Assembly: GCF_001578105.1 (NCBI RefSeq)
Contig: NZ_CP014275.1
Coordinates: 868,001-932,000, forward strand
Reading direction: 5' to 3'
Source of the DNA: Martelella sp. AD-3
GTDB taxonomy: Bacteria > Pseudomonadota > Alphaproteobacteria > Rhizobiales > Rhizobiaceae
DNA length: 64,000 nucleotides
Shown: in pieces, positions 8,666 to 17,394 of the stretch
Layout of the letters: every line of letters begins with the position of its first letter
How positions within the stretch are numbered: position 1 is the first letter of the stretch
Made by a program: the position numbers and the translations under genes
Notes under the pieces: model-generated
Seen by the model: the letters and a program-made list of their open reading frames with translations, nothing else
Told to the model about the DNA's origin: nothing
Database searches by the model: none

Positions 8666-9732
8666 CGGGTTTCCTCCTGTCCGGTCTCGGTCGGGCGGGC
8701 GGCGGCAAGGTGCATCATCATGTCCTGCTCGGTAATCGTTCCGGCAATCCGTCCGCGATCGACGACGCCGATCGTGCCCGGACGCTCGGAAAGCGCGCGC
8801 AGGAGCGCTGCCGCCGACGTGCCGGGCTTCACCGTCGCCGATATACGGACATCGAGCCGTGCCCGGTCGGTCACGGGCTGCATGATGTCTTCTGCCGTCA
8901 GAAAGGCAAAGCGGTTGGCGTGAGCGACGAAATCGGCGACATAGCCGCTCGCCGGCCTGCTGACGATCTCGCGCGGCGTGCCGGTCTGGACGATCCTGCC
9001 GGCCTGCATAATCGCGATCCGGTTGCCGAGCTTGATGGCTTCGTCGAGGTCATGGCTGACGAACAGGATGGTCTTCCTCAATCGATCCTGAAGCGACAGC
9101 AACTCATCCTGAAGATGGGCGCGGATCAGCGGATCAAGCGCGGAGAACGGCTCGTCCATCAACAACACCGGAGCGCCGGTGGCAAGCGCGCGCGCGAGCC
9201 CCACCCTTTGCTGCATCCCGCCGGACAGGGCATGAACCGGCTGATCGGCCCAATCCGTGAGCCCGACAAGCGCCAGCTGTTCCTCGACCCGATCGCGTCT
9301 CTCCTTCTTGGGGGTGCCTGCAAGTTCAATTCCGAACGCGACGTTTTCGGCAACGCTGCGCCATGGCAACAGGGCGAACTGCTGGAAAACCATGGCAACC
9401 GAACGGTTCCTGAGCGCCCGCAGCGCGCGGCCGCCATCGGCGTAGGGGTTGATCGGCCCGTTCTCGGTCTGAACCTCCACGGTGCCGCGGGTTACCGGCG
9501 CCAGGCCATTGACGGCGCGCAGCAGCGTCGATTTTCCGGAACCAGAAAGCCCCATCAGCACGACGATCTCGCCCTCGCCGACCGCAAGCGAGGCATCGCT
9601 GACGCCAACGAGGTTTCCCGTCTTCTTCAGAATGTCATCGCGAGAAAGGCCGGCGTCGATCAACGGCAGGGCGCGCCTGGGGCGCTTGCCGAACACGATA
9701 TCGATATTTCTCAGTTCGAGGGCCTTGTTCAT
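8662..9732 (-). CDS. Choline/glycine betaine-type ABC transporter ATPase (ChoV/ProV-like)
   Basis: A 356-residue ATPase that would power import of choline or a related quaternary amine. It has the family-specific N-terminal extension (NIDIVFGKRPRRALPLID), Walker A GLSGSGKST, Q-loop VFQQFALLPW, signature LSGGMQQRVGLARAL, Walker B VLLMDEPFSALDP and the switch SHDLDEA, followed by a CBS-like C-terminal region. The start at 9732 removes a Pro/Arg-rich extension open to 9816. No permease or binding protein gene is adjacent, so it is either an orphan or works with components encoded elsewhere. The coupled downstream gene is HugZ-like. Confidence 0.85.
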   Translation of the reverse strand: MNKALELRNIDIVFGKRPRRALPLIDAGLSRDDILKKTGNLVGVSDASLAVGEGEIVVLMGLSGSGKSTLLRAVNGLAPVTRGTVEVQTENGPINPYADGGRALRALRNRSVAMVFQQFALLPWRSVAENVAFGIELAGTPKKERRDRVEEQLALVGLTDWADQPVHALSGGMQQRVGLARALATGAPVLLMDEPFSALDPLIRAHLQDELLSLQDRLRKTILFVSHDLDEAIKLGNRIAIMQAGRIVQTGTPREIVSRPASGYVADFVAHANRFAFLTAEDIMQPVTDRARLDVRISATVKPGTSAAALLRALSERPGTIGVVDRGRIAGTITEQDMMMHLAAARPTETGQEETR

Positions 9733-9932
9733 CGAAAGGGCTTTCGAGACGGATGACGGAGAGCCGGGCGGCGGGGCGCCCGCGCGATCTTTTCCACAAA
9801 CCGGCCGCCGCGACAAGGGCGCTGACTGCCGTCGCCGAAGGCCGACCCGGCGTCTTTTCTGTGACTTGCGGCATTTTGCGCTTTATCGGCGCCCGTCGTT
9901 TTCGGCAAAAGAAAGCCGGAAGGATCGGTGGA

Positions 9933-10514
9933 ATGGCCAAGCTTCACTATTACTACGCGACGATGAACGCGGGAAAATCGACGCTGCTTCTGCAGGCGGC
10001 CTATAATTACCGCGAGCGGGGCATGCATGCCGTGATCCTGCTGGCGGAATTCGATGATCGGGCCGGCAAGGGCGTCGTCTCGTCCCGCATCGGGCTCAAG
10101 GCCGATGCCGTGACATTCGGGCCCGAGACCGATCTCTTCGAACTGGCCGGGCGGCTGAACGGCGAGAAGGCCATCGATTGCCTGTTTGTCGATGAGTCGC
10201 ATTTCGCCACCGCCGGTCACGTGTGGCAGCTTGCGCGGATTGTGGACGAACTCGGCCTTCCGGTGATGGCCTACGGCCTCAGGTCCGATTTTCGCGGCGA
10301 GCTGTTCCCGGCCTCGCGGGAGTTGTTCGTTTTGGCAGACGAGATCCGCGAAGTGCGGACGATCTGCCATTGCGGCCGCAAGGCCACCATGGTGGTCCGG
10401 CTTGACGGAGAGGGCAATGTGGCGCTTGCCGGCCCGCAGATCGAAGTGGGGGGCAATGAGCGCTACGTTTCCTATTGCCGCAAGCACTGGAAGGAGAAGA
10501 CGGGGTTGAGATAA
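9933..10514 (+). CDS. tdk: Thymidine kinase
   Basis: A 193-residue type II thymidine kinase that phosphorylates thymidine in the salvage pathway. Visible are the P-loop ATMNAGKST at residues 9-17, the Walker B FVDESHF, the YGLRSDFRGELFPAS lid region and zinc-binding cysteines in CHCGRKA and YCRKH. The ATG at 9933 is preceded by GGAAGGA and begins right at the kinase core; the frame is open upstream to 9753 without recognisable sequence. It stands alone between divergent and convergent neighbours. Confidence 0.95.
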   Translation: MAKLHYYYATMNAGKSTLLLQAAYNYRERGMHAVILLAEFDDRAGKGVVSSRIGLKADAVTFGPETDLFELAGRLNGEKAIDCLFVDESHFATAGHVWQLARIVDELGLPVMAYGLRSDFRGELFPASRELFVLADEIREVRTICHCGRKATMVVRLDGEGNVALAGPQIEVGGNERYVSYCRKHWKEKTGLR

Positions 10515-10533
10515 TCGCCGGGCGCGCAATGCC

Positions 10534-11259
10534 TCAGTCGATGATATTGAGGCGGATCGCCTTGGCCACGAGCTGCGCCCGGTTGACGCAATCCATCTTG
10601 CGAATGGCGTTGGCCAGATAGGCATTGACCGTATGGTCCGATAGCCCGAGGATGCCGCCGATCTCGTGCGATGTCTTGCCCTCTGCCGTCCAGCGGATCA
10701 CCTCCGTTTCGCGCGCCGACAGGCTGCCCATGGGGTGGCCGGGGGGATCGCGCAGTTCGCCGTGGCGCCTGAGGGCGCGCCGGGCGATGCGGGTGAGGGC
10801 GAGTTCCTCCTTGCTGCCGAGCGGCTCGCGATTGCCGAAAAACAAGAGCGCCGTCTGCCGGCCCATGTCGGCAGCGAACGTGAACACGACCCCCATATTG
10901 ATCCCCAGGGCTCGCATCCGCTGGGCAAAATCGGTCCGGCTCAGGTCATCGCATTTGAGGATATCGTCAAGAGACCATTGCAGCGGCGTGCCCGCGCGCC
11001 TGTGGGCGGGCACGAAGGTCACGGAGCGCAGGAGGCCGACATGATCGTGGGATTCGATGAAAGGACGAGGCAGCGTGGTGCAGTGCACGAGAGCAGGCGC
11101 GATTGCCGCCCGCGGTTTCGGCACATCCATCAGCGTGAAATGGATCAGGCCGAAATGCGATGCAATCGACGCGAGCAGTCTTGCAAGAATCTCGATCTCT
11201 GCGGCAAGGTCGATATCGCGCATAAATTGAACTATCTTGACTTCTTCCGGAGGCCGCAT
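10534..11259 (-). CDS. LuxR-family solo regulator
   Basis: A 241-residue transcription factor with an N-terminal ligand-binding domain (about residues 10-165) and a C-terminal LuxR helix-turn-helix (LSARETEVIRWTAEGKTSHEIG..LGLSDHTVNAYL). No luxI synthase is in the window. The N-terminal domain lacks the usual Trp/Tyr/Asp set of acyl-homoserine-lactone pockets (it reads LPRPFIESHDHVGLL in the corresponding area), so the ligand may be something else. I chose the ATG at 11259, which has GAGG seven bases upstream; ATGs at 11295 and further up lack a ribosome site. Targets are unknown. Confidence 0.8.
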   Translation of the reverse strand: MRPPEEVKIVQFMRDIDLAAEIEILARLLASIASHFGLIHFTLMDVPKPRAAIAPALVHCTTLPRPFIESHDHVGLLRSVTFVPAHRRAGTPLQWSLDDILKCDDLSRTDFAQRMRALGINMGVVFTFAADMGRQTALLFFGNREPLGSKEELALTRIARRALRRHGELRDPPGHPMGSLSARETEVIRWTAEGKTSHEIGGILGLSDHTVNAYLANAIRKMDCVNRAQLVAKAIRLNIID

Positions 11260-11645
11260 GCCCTCGCCTCGCTTGGTTTTGTTATTGTTTTCCATAGTGC
11301 AACAATGAGGATCGCCGCTTGCCGCGCATCTGCCGGCAAGCCCGGTTGTGGCCGGATCGCTCAACCGGACATGCAACCTTTTCTGGCAATATACATGTAC
11401 CGTCGGTAATGTCGAGTTGCGCTAAAATAAAAGATGCTCTTTTTACGGGTAAGTTCCGCGCCAGATCGAGTGCTGCATTCGCCGCTCTGTCCGGGAGGGG
11501 CGTGGACGGCGCAAAGCCGTGCAAATCATGAACGGAGGGGCAGCCCGTCGCGAGACCGCGATTTCAGGCGCGCGCGCGTTTCAGTGGCGCCGGCACCTCC
11601 TGCCGGCGCGTCCAGGTCGGGGAAAAACGAATGCGCCATTCAACC
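11260..11645. other. Intergenic region upstream of the LuxR solo
   Basis: Part of a 593-base stretch (11260-11852) without a convincing gene. It holds the promoter side of the LuxR gene and a perfect 11-base palindrome TACCGTCGGTA at 11398-11408. Short open frames here have no recognisable protein features. The remainder, 11646-11855, is made of palindromic repeats listed separately. Confidence 0.5.
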
Positions 11646-11648
11646 GGC

Positions 11649-11680
11649 GCATCGGCCCGAAGACCGGAACCGGTCTTCGG
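11649..11680. repeat. Palindromic intergenic repeat, unit 1
   Basis: Begins GCATCGGCCCGAAGACCGG and contains a perfect inverted repeat CCGAAGACCGG (11657-11667) / CCGGTCTTCGG (11670-11680). It shares the GCGCATCGGCCCGAA...TTCGGAAAGCA framework with unit 2, with covarying stem bases, which suggests a family of structured interspersed elements of the kind seen between rhizobial genes. Confidence 0.65.
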
Positions 11681-11753
11681 AAAGCAGATTGGGAGTGCTC
11701 AACAAGCGGGAGCATGCCTCAGAACGGACGGCGTCCTGAAAGCGCGGTTCTAG

Positions 11754-11799
11754 CGCATCGGCCCGAAAATCGGAATCGATTTTCGGAAAGCACGATGCG
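11754..11799. repeat. Palindromic intergenic repeat, unit 2
   Basis: Outer arms CGCATCG (11754-11760) and CGATGCG (11793-11799) enclose an inner stem CCGAAAATCG (11763-11772) / CGATTTTCGG (11777-11786) with a GAAT loop. It closely resembles unit 1 and lies about 75 bases beyond it. Confidence 0.7.
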
Positions 11800-11813
11800 T
11801 AGATAAAATAGGT

Positions 11814-11855
11814 TAGAGCGTTCTTTGTGCGTCCGAATGGACGCACGGCGCTCTA
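11814..11855. repeat. Palindromic intergenic repeat, unit 3, overlapping the malic enzyme stop
   Basis: Outer arms TAGAGCG (11814-11820) and CGCTCTA (11849-11855); inner stem GTGCGTCC (11827-11834) / GGACGCAC (11839-11846) with the same GAAT loop as unit 2. The last three bases are the malic enzyme stop codon read on the minus strand, so the hairpin starts at the end of that gene and may protect or terminate its transcript. Confidence 0.7.
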
Positions 11856-14171
11856 GCCCGCGTGGCGATGCTCTTCCTGCGCCAGGTCCGCTTCGACCAC
11901 GGCAAGCGTCGCCATGTTGACGATGCCGCGCGAGGTGACCGATGGCGACAGGATGTGAGCGGGAAGCGCGCTGCCGAGCAGGATCGGCCCCACATGCAGG
12001 GCGTCGAGCATGCCCTGAACCACAGTCATGGTGATATGCGCGGCATCGAGCGAGGGGAAGACCAGGAGGTTGGCCTCGCCGGCGAGCGTGCTGTTGGGCA
12101 TGACGCGCTTGCGCAGCGCATCGGAAATGGCGGTGTCGCCGTGCATCTCGCCGTCGACTTCCAGGTCCGGCATCCGTTCGCGGATGATTGCGAGCGCCTC
12201 GCGCATTCGCGCGGCGCTTTCCGAATCGCGTGACCCGAAGTTCGAATGGGAAACGAGCGCTGCCTTGGCAACCATGCCGAAACGCGAGACGGCGCGCGCC
12301 GACTGGATCGTGGTTTCGGCGATCTCCTCGGGCGTCGGGCAGTAGGTCACGTGGGTGTCGGCGAAGAAGGTCGCGCCGCGGTTGGAGATCAGCAGGCCCA
12401 GGCTGGAGAAATCGCGCACATTCTCGTGCTTGCCGATGATATTGCCGATATCGCGCAGATGCCGGTCGAAACGGCCTTCCACGCCGCACAGAAGCGCATC
12501 CGCATCGCCGCGCTTGACGGCGAGCGCGCCGATCACCGTGGTATTGGTGCGCACGATGGTGCGCGCGCGATCCGGCGTCACGCCCTTGCGAGCAACGAAG
12601 CCGAGATATTCCTCGACATATTCCCGAAACCGCGAATCGCTTTCCGGGTTGATGATGTCGTAATCCTCCTGCGGTCGCATCCTGAGGCCGTAGCGTTTCA
12701 TGCGGGTCTCGAGCACGTTCGGTCGTCCGATCAGAATCGGCCTGGAAATGCCTTCCTCGATCAGCACCTGCGCTGCCCGCATCACCCGCTCGTCCTCGCC
12801 GTCGGAGAAGATCACCCGCTTCGGCTGGGCCGCCTTGGCGGCGGCGAAGACCGGCTTCATGACGAGGCCGGAGCGGAAGGCGAAGCGGTTCAGGTGATCG
12901 TAATAGGCCTCGTAGTCCTCGATCGGCCGTTCGGCGACGCCGCTTTCGGCCGCAGCCTTCGCCACGGCCGGCGCGATGCGCAGGATGAGGCGCGGATCGA
13001 AGGGGGAGGGGATCAGATAGTCGGGCCCGAAGATCAGCGGTTCGCCGGTGGAAGAGTGCGGCACTTCCCACACCTCTTCCTTGGCGAGCCCGGCAATCGC
13101 CCGGACGGCGGCCATCTTCATTTCCTCGTTGATGGTGCGCGCGCCGCAATCGAGCGCGCCGCGGAAGATGTAGGGGAAGCAGAGGACGTTGTTGACCTGG
13201 TTGGGAAAATCCGACCGGCCGGTGCAGATCATCGCGTCCTCGCGTTCGGCGCGCGCGAGATCCGGCATGATCTCCGGCACGGGATTGGCCAGTGCCATGA
13301 TCATCGGCTTGTCGGCCATCTGCTTCAGAAGCGCCGGCTTCAGCGCGCCTGCGACCGACAGGCCGAGGAAGACGTCGGCGCCCTCGATGTGGTCGGCCAG
13401 TGCGTGGGCGTCGCTTTCCTGGGCATAAACCGCCTTCCACCGGTCCATATTGGTGGTGCGGCCCGGATAGACGAGGCCGTCGATATCGAAGACCCAGATG
13501 TTCTCCCGTTTTGCCCCGAGCGAGACGAGAAGGTTGAGGCAGGCGAGGGCCGCAGCGCCCGCGCCCGAGGCCACGATCTTGACGTTCTCGATCGACTTGC
13601 CGGCAAGCTCAAGCCCGTTCAGGATCGCGGCGGCGACGATGATGGCGGTGCCGTGCTGGTCGTCGTGAAAGACCGGGATCTGCATCTTCTCGCGCAGGAT
13701 GCGCTCGACCTCGAAACATTCCGGCGCCTTGATGTCCTCGAGGTTGACGCCGCCGAAGGTCGGCTCGAGCGCTGAGATCGTCGAGACCATCTCATCGATG
13801 GTCGGCGCGTCGATCTCGATGTCGAAAACGTCGACGCCGGCGAATTTCTTGAACAGCACAGCCTTGCCTTCCATCACCGGCTTGGAGGCGAGCGGGCCGA
13901 TATTGCCAAGTCCGAGGACGGCCGTGCCGTTGGAGATGACGGCGACGAGGTTGCTGCGCGAGGTATATTTCGCCGCATCCGACGGATTGTCGTGGATGGC
14001 GATGCAGGGCGCGCCGACGCCGGGAGAATAGGCAAGCGCCAGGTCGCGCTGGTTGCCGAGCGGCTTGATCGCCTGAATCTCGAGTTTGCCGGCCCGCGGA
14101 TAGCGGTGGTAGAAAAGCGCCTGCTGCTGCAGGTCTTCTCCGGCGCCCTTGGTTTCTTTGGGTTCGCTCAT
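11853..14171 (-). CDS. maeB: NADP-dependent malic enzyme fused to a phosphotransacetylase-like domain
   Basis: A 772-residue cytoplasmic enzyme of the DME/TME type found in rhizobia, converting malate to pyruvate and CO2 with NAD(P). The N-terminal malic enzyme part (about 1-430) shows [13 protein letters not shown], the metal site FHDDQHGTA, and the dinucleotide fold [14 protein letters not shown]. The remaining part (about 440-772) resembles phosphate acetyltransferase ([30 protein letters not shown]), regulatory rather than catalytic in characterised relatives. The ATG has GGAG upstream. Whether it prefers NAD or NADP cannot be read from sequence; dme and tme are alternative names. Confidence 0.93.
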   Translation of the reverse strand: MSEPKETKGAGEDLQQQALFYHRYPRAGKLEIQAIKPLGNQRDLALAYSPGVGAPCIAIHDNPSDAAKYTSRSNLVAVISNGTAVLGLGNIGPLASKPVMEGKAVLFKKFAGVDVFDIEIDAPTIDEMVSTISALEPTFGGVNLEDIKAPECFEVERILREKMQIPVFHDDQHGTAIIVAAAILNGLELAGKSIENVKIVASGAGAAALACLNLLVSLGAKRENIWVFDIDGLVYPGRTTNMDRWKAVYAQESDAHALADHIEGADVFLGLSVAGALKPALLKQMADKPMIMALANPVPEIMPDLARAEREDAMICTGRSDFPNQVNNVLCFPYIFRGALDCGARTINEEMKMAAVRAIAGLAKEEVWEVPHSSTGEPLIFGPDYLIPSPFDPRLILRIAPAVAKAAAESGVAERPIEDYEAYYDHLNRFAFRSGLVMKPVFAAAKAAQPKRVIFSDGEDERVMRAAQVLIEEGISRPILIGRPNVLETRMKRYGLRMRPQEDYDIINPESDSRFREYVEEYLGFVARKGVTPDRARTIVRTNTTVIGALAVKRGDADALLCGVEGRFDRHLRDIGNIIGKHENVRDFSSLGLLISNRGATFFADTHVTYCPTPEEIAETTIQSARAVSRFGMVAKAALVSHSNFGSRDSESAARMREALAIIRERMPDLEVDGEMHGDTAISDALRKRVMPNSTLAGEANLLVFPSLDAAHITMTVVQGMLDALHVGPILLGSALPAHILSPSVTSRGIVNMATLAVVEADLAQEEHRHAG

Positions 14172-14436
14172 CGTCCTGGTCTCCTTGTCCGGCGCCGGTG
14201 CCCGGTCTCCTCAATGCCGGGCGACTATATGGGCGGAAATGGCGAAACTCAATCCACCGCCGTCGCACGGCCCACGGTTTCGACTCCGGCCTCAAGCACT
14301 GCGGGCCAGCGCCTTCCGGCGACTGTCTGTTTACCAGGACAGATGTTTCACTCAGCGCCTTTTCAGGTATTCTGGCCAAGGACAGGGCGGCCTCACGAAG
14401 ACGCCGATTGTTTCCAAAGACCGTATGGAGTCACAG

Positions 14437-14823
14437 ATGAATAAAATGCTGCAGCCGATGGCGCCTTACTTCCTGGCCCTGCTCAGGGTCGTTGCGGGCC
14501 TGCTCTTTCTTGAACACGGCACCCAGAAAATACTGCATTTTCCCGTGTCCGACATGCATCCGCCGATGTTCTCGCTGCTCTGGTTCGGCGGCATCCTGGA
14601 GATCGTCGGCGGCGCCCTGATCATTGTCGGGCTCTACACGCGCATTTCGGCCTTCGTGCTTTCGGGCATGATGGCGGTTGCCTATTTCATGTTCCATGCG
14701 CCCAACAGTTTCTTCCCGGCGCTCAACGGCGGCGATGCGGCGATCCTGTTCTGCTTTGTCTTCCTGTATATGGTTTTTGCCGGTCCCGGGGCCTTCAGCC
14801 TCGACGGCAAGAGGAAACGCTGA
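14437..14823 (+). CDS. DoxX-family membrane protein
   Basis: A 128-residue integral membrane protein with four predicted helices. It carries the DoxX pattern: an N-terminal RVVAGLLFLEHGTQK helix, the LEIVGGALIIVGLYTR loop-helix, and a C-terminal LYMVFAGPGAFSLD. Functions reported for the family range from quinol oxidase subunits to redox partners, so no specific role is assigned. The ATG at 14437 has GGAG six bases upstream. A hairpin follows 46 bases after the stop. Confidence 0.85.
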   Translation: MNKMLQPMAPYFLALLRVVAGLLFLEHGTQKILHFPVSDMHPPMFSLLWFGGILEIVGGALIIVGLYTRISAFVLSGMMAVAYFMFHAPNSFFPALNGGDAAILFCFVFLYMVFAGPGAFSLDGKRKR

Positions 14824-14869
14824 CCGTCTCGTCCTGCGGGCCGGCTTTATTGCGGCGCGATGATCGTCA

Positions 14870-14892
14870 ACCGCCCCCTCTTGCGGGGCGGT
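14870..14892 (+). terminator. Hairpin downstream of the DoxX gene
   Basis: Perfect 8-bp stem ACCGCCCC (14870-14877) / GGGGCGGT (14885-14892) with a seven-base loop, followed by a short pyrimidine stretch. It fits a terminator separating DoxX from the next operon, but the T tract is weak. Confidence 0.5.
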
Positions 14893-15015
14893 CCGCCTTT
14901 CCAATGTCAGCGCGGGGTATCGCAACGGCCTGTCGCGCGTTATGGATTCAAGACACTGCGCCGGCCTCGCATGACAGGCCCGGTCGAAAGCCCTGAAGAT
15001 GATCGGAGCGGCGGG

Positions 15016-16662
15016 ATGAACACTGATCCTGAGAACGAAAACGATGCCCGCCTGCATGAGGCGCGGCTGCAGTTCCTGACCTGGGAACGCCGGCCGGAGG
15101 ATATCGATGCCCCCGCCCACCGGGCGCGTTGCGCGGCGCTGGCACGGCGTGCGGGGGCGGTGATCGACGAAACGGCCTATGTTGCCGAAAAGGCCGCGGT
15201 TTTTACCGATAGGCTTTATCTCGGCGCGGAATCCTACATTGCCGGTTATGCCGTAGTGCGCGGCGATATCGCGATCGGCGCCGATTGCACGGTCAATGCC
15301 TATGCCTGCCTTGCCGGAAAGGTAAGCTGTGGCGATCATGTGCGTATCGCCTCGCATGCGCAGATCATGGGCTTCAACCACGGCTATGAGGATCCCGATA
15401 TTCCGATCTCGCGCCAGCCGCATGAAAGCCGGGGCATCATCATCGAGGACGATGTCTGGATCGGCGCGAATGTGGTGGTGCTTGACGGGGTGCGCATCGG
15501 GCGCGGCGCGGTGATCGCCGCCGGCGCCACGGTCACCCGGGATATCCCGCCCTATATGATCGCCGGCGGCGTGCCGGCAAAGCCGATTCGCCGGCGCGGC
15601 GAGAAGCGCCCGAAAGCGGGCGGCGATGTCGATGGCGCGCTCCGGCGCATAAGCGACAGGATCGGAACGGAATGGCGCGCAATCCTGTCCGCAAACCTGC
15701 AGGACGGCGTCTACGTCTCGCGCGGGGCCGACGGCGCGGCGCGCCCGAGCATGCGCCACCTGTGTGATGCGATCGAGATCGCCGCCGGGCTTGATGAAAG
15801 GCCGGAGGGTCTGGATATCGATGCCGCGATTTCCAGTCTGAAAGCGGTGCAGGATCCCGTTACCGGCCTTTTTCCCGATCCCGGCCAGCCGCCGAAACCG
15901 GATCTTCCCTTACGCGAGGACGGGATTGCGCTCTATAACGTGCTCTCGGTCGGTTATGCGCTGGAAGTGCTCGGCAGCCGGCCGGACCACAGGATTTCCG
16001 CCGTCGAGCTTGATGCGCCGGACCTCTGCGCCTGGCTGGAAAACCTGCCCTGGCGGGGAAATGCCTGGGGTGCGGGCGCTGCCGTGGATGCGATCGGCAC
16101 GGCGCTTTATTTCAACGCGCGCTATTTTTCGACCGGTCGGGCCCGCGAAACGCTGTTCGGCTGGCTCGCGCTCCATGTCGACCGGGCGACCGGGCTCTGG
16201 GGCGCGCCGACGGCGGCGGTAGGCCTGCTGCAGCCGGTGAACGGCTTCTACAGGCTGACGCGGGGAACCTACGCGCAATTCGGCCTGCCGGTTCCGCACC
16301 CCGAAGCCGCGATCAACTCCGTGCTCGCCAATTACCGCAATCATGACGGTTTTTCGGGTTCGTCCTATACCGCTTGCAATCTGCTCGACACGATCCACCC
16401 GCTTCTGTTGTGCCTTGCCCAGACGGATCATCGCCGCGCCGAGGCCGAGGCAGTCGCCCGCGCGATCATCGCCCGCGCGCCGGAGCGCTGGCAGGCGGGC
16501 GCGGGTTTTGCCTTTGCAGACGGGCAGGAGGCGGGCCTTCAGGGCACGGAGATGTGGCTCTCGGTCATTCATCTGGCGGCGAAGCTGCTGAAGAGCGAGC
16601 ATGCGCTGTCCTATGTGCCGAAGGGCGTCCATCGCACGGCGGCCGTCGGCCTCGGGCTTTAG
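15016..16662 (+). CDS. Left-handed beta-helix acyltransferase fused to an alpha/alpha-barrel-like domain
   Basis: A 548-residue two-part protein. Residues about 50-192 are hexapeptide repeats of the maltose/nodulation O-acetyltransferase class (IAIGADCTVNAYACLAG, GIIIEDDVWIGANVVVLDG, VIAAGATVTRDIPPYMIAGG), with candidate catalytic His122 in GFNHGYEDP. After an Arg/Lys linker, residues about 205-540 contain repeated helices and Gly/Asp-Pro turns (DPVTGLFPD, LPWRGNAWGAGAAVDAIG, DRATGLWGAP, NHDGFSGSSYTACNL) like terpenoid-cyclase or glycosidase toroids. Substrate is unknown, probably a saccharide. The ATG has GGAG upstream; the ThuA gene follows after 28 bases, likely in one operon. Confidence 0.72.
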   Translation: MNTDPENENDARLHEARLQFLTWERRPEDIDAPAHRARCAALARRAGAVIDETAYVAEKAAVFTDRLYLGAESYIAGYAVVRGDIAIGADCTVNAYACLAGKVSCGDHVRIASHAQIMGFNHGYEDPDIPISRQPHESRGIIIEDDVWIGANVVVLDGVRIGRGAVIAAGATVTRDIPPYMIAGGVPAKPIRRRGEKRPKAGGDVDGALRRISDRIGTEWRAILSANLQDGVYVSRGADGAARPSMRHLCDAIEIAAGLDERPEGLDIDAAISSLKAVQDPVTGLFPDPGQPPKPDLPLREDGIALYNVLSVGYALEVLGSRPDHRISAVELDAPDLCAWLENLPWRGNAWGAGAAVDAIGTALYFNARYFSTGRARETLFGWLALHVDRATGLWGAPTAAVGLLQPVNGFYRLTRGTYAQFGLPVPHPEAAINSVLANYRNHDGFSGSSYTACNLLDTIHPLLLCLAQTDHRRAEAEAVARAIIARAPERWQAGAGFAFADGQEAGLQGTEMWLSVIHLAAKLLKSEHALSYVPKGVHRTAAVGLGL

Positions 16663-16690
16663 CGCGCCTATCGAACGGAAGGAGACGGCC

Positions 16691-17344
16691 ATGACACGGC
16701 GAAAGGCGCTTGTGGTTTATGGCGGCATGGCGATGCATACGCCGAAAGAGGGCGCGGAGACGGTCCGCGATGTTCTTGAGGCCCATGACTTTACGGTCGA
16801 TGTCACCGATGACTATGACGCGCTCGGCGCCGAGGATGTCGGGGCCAACGCCCTTGTCGTGCCGGTCATCACCGACGGCGCACTCGCACCGGACAAGATG
16901 GCGAAGCTGATCGCAGCCGTTCGGGCGGGGACCGGGCTTGCCGGCTATCACATGGGCCTTGCCACGAGCTTTCGCGCCAGCGTGCCGTTCCGCTATGCCG
17001 CAAGCTGCTACTGGGTCGCCCATCCCGGCGACATCATCACCTATCGGGTCGAAGTGGCCCGTCCCGACCATCCGATCATGGATGGCATCGAGAGCTTCGA
17101 GCATACATCCGAGCAGTATTACCTGAATTACGATCCGGCTGTGGAGGTGCTGGCGACCACCACCTTTTCCGGAGCGTATCATCCGTGGCGCAAGAATGTG
17201 GTTATGCCGGTGGTCTTCACCACGACGCATGGCAAGGGCAGGGTGTTTTATTCCTCGCTCGGCCACACGGCCGACGAGCTCGAAATCCCAAATGTGCGCG
17301 CCATATTGACCCGTGGACTGCTGTGGGCCGCCCGGGCGCTCTGA
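16691..17344 (+). CDS. ThuA-like glutamine-amidotransferase-fold protein
   Basis: A 217-residue protein of the ThuA family, named after trehalose utilisation in rhizobia. It has an N-terminal flavodoxin-like strand KALVVYGGMAMHTPKEGAE, then LAGYHMGLATSF where class I amidotransferases carry their nucleophile, and a C-terminal VVFTTTHGKGRVFYSSLGHT. A catalytic Cys is absent at the expected position, as is usual in this family. The ATG has AAGGAG just upstream. Co-location with the transferase fusion suggests a shared sugar-modification or catabolic pathway; this is inference. Confidence 0.85.
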   Translation: MTRRKALVVYGGMAMHTPKEGAETVRDVLEAHDFTVDVTDDYDALGAEDVGANALVVPVITDGALAPDKMAKLIAAVRAGTGLAGYHMGLATSFRASVPFRYAASCYWVAHPGDIITYRVEVARPDHPIMDGIESFEHTSEQYYLNYDPAVEVLATTTFSGAYHPWRKNVVMPVVFTTTHGKGRVFYSSLGHTADELEIPNVRAILTRGLLWAARAL

Positions 17345-17394
17345 CTTGCAGCGCCTTCGTCAAGGGAGGCCTCTCAAACAGGAAGGAAATACTG

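Noticed and set aside
11719..13440. A long minus-strand frame overlapping malic enzyme in another phase.
   Set aside because: Low-complexity Arg/Pro/Gly-rich translation and full overlap with maeB mark it as a shadow of that gene.
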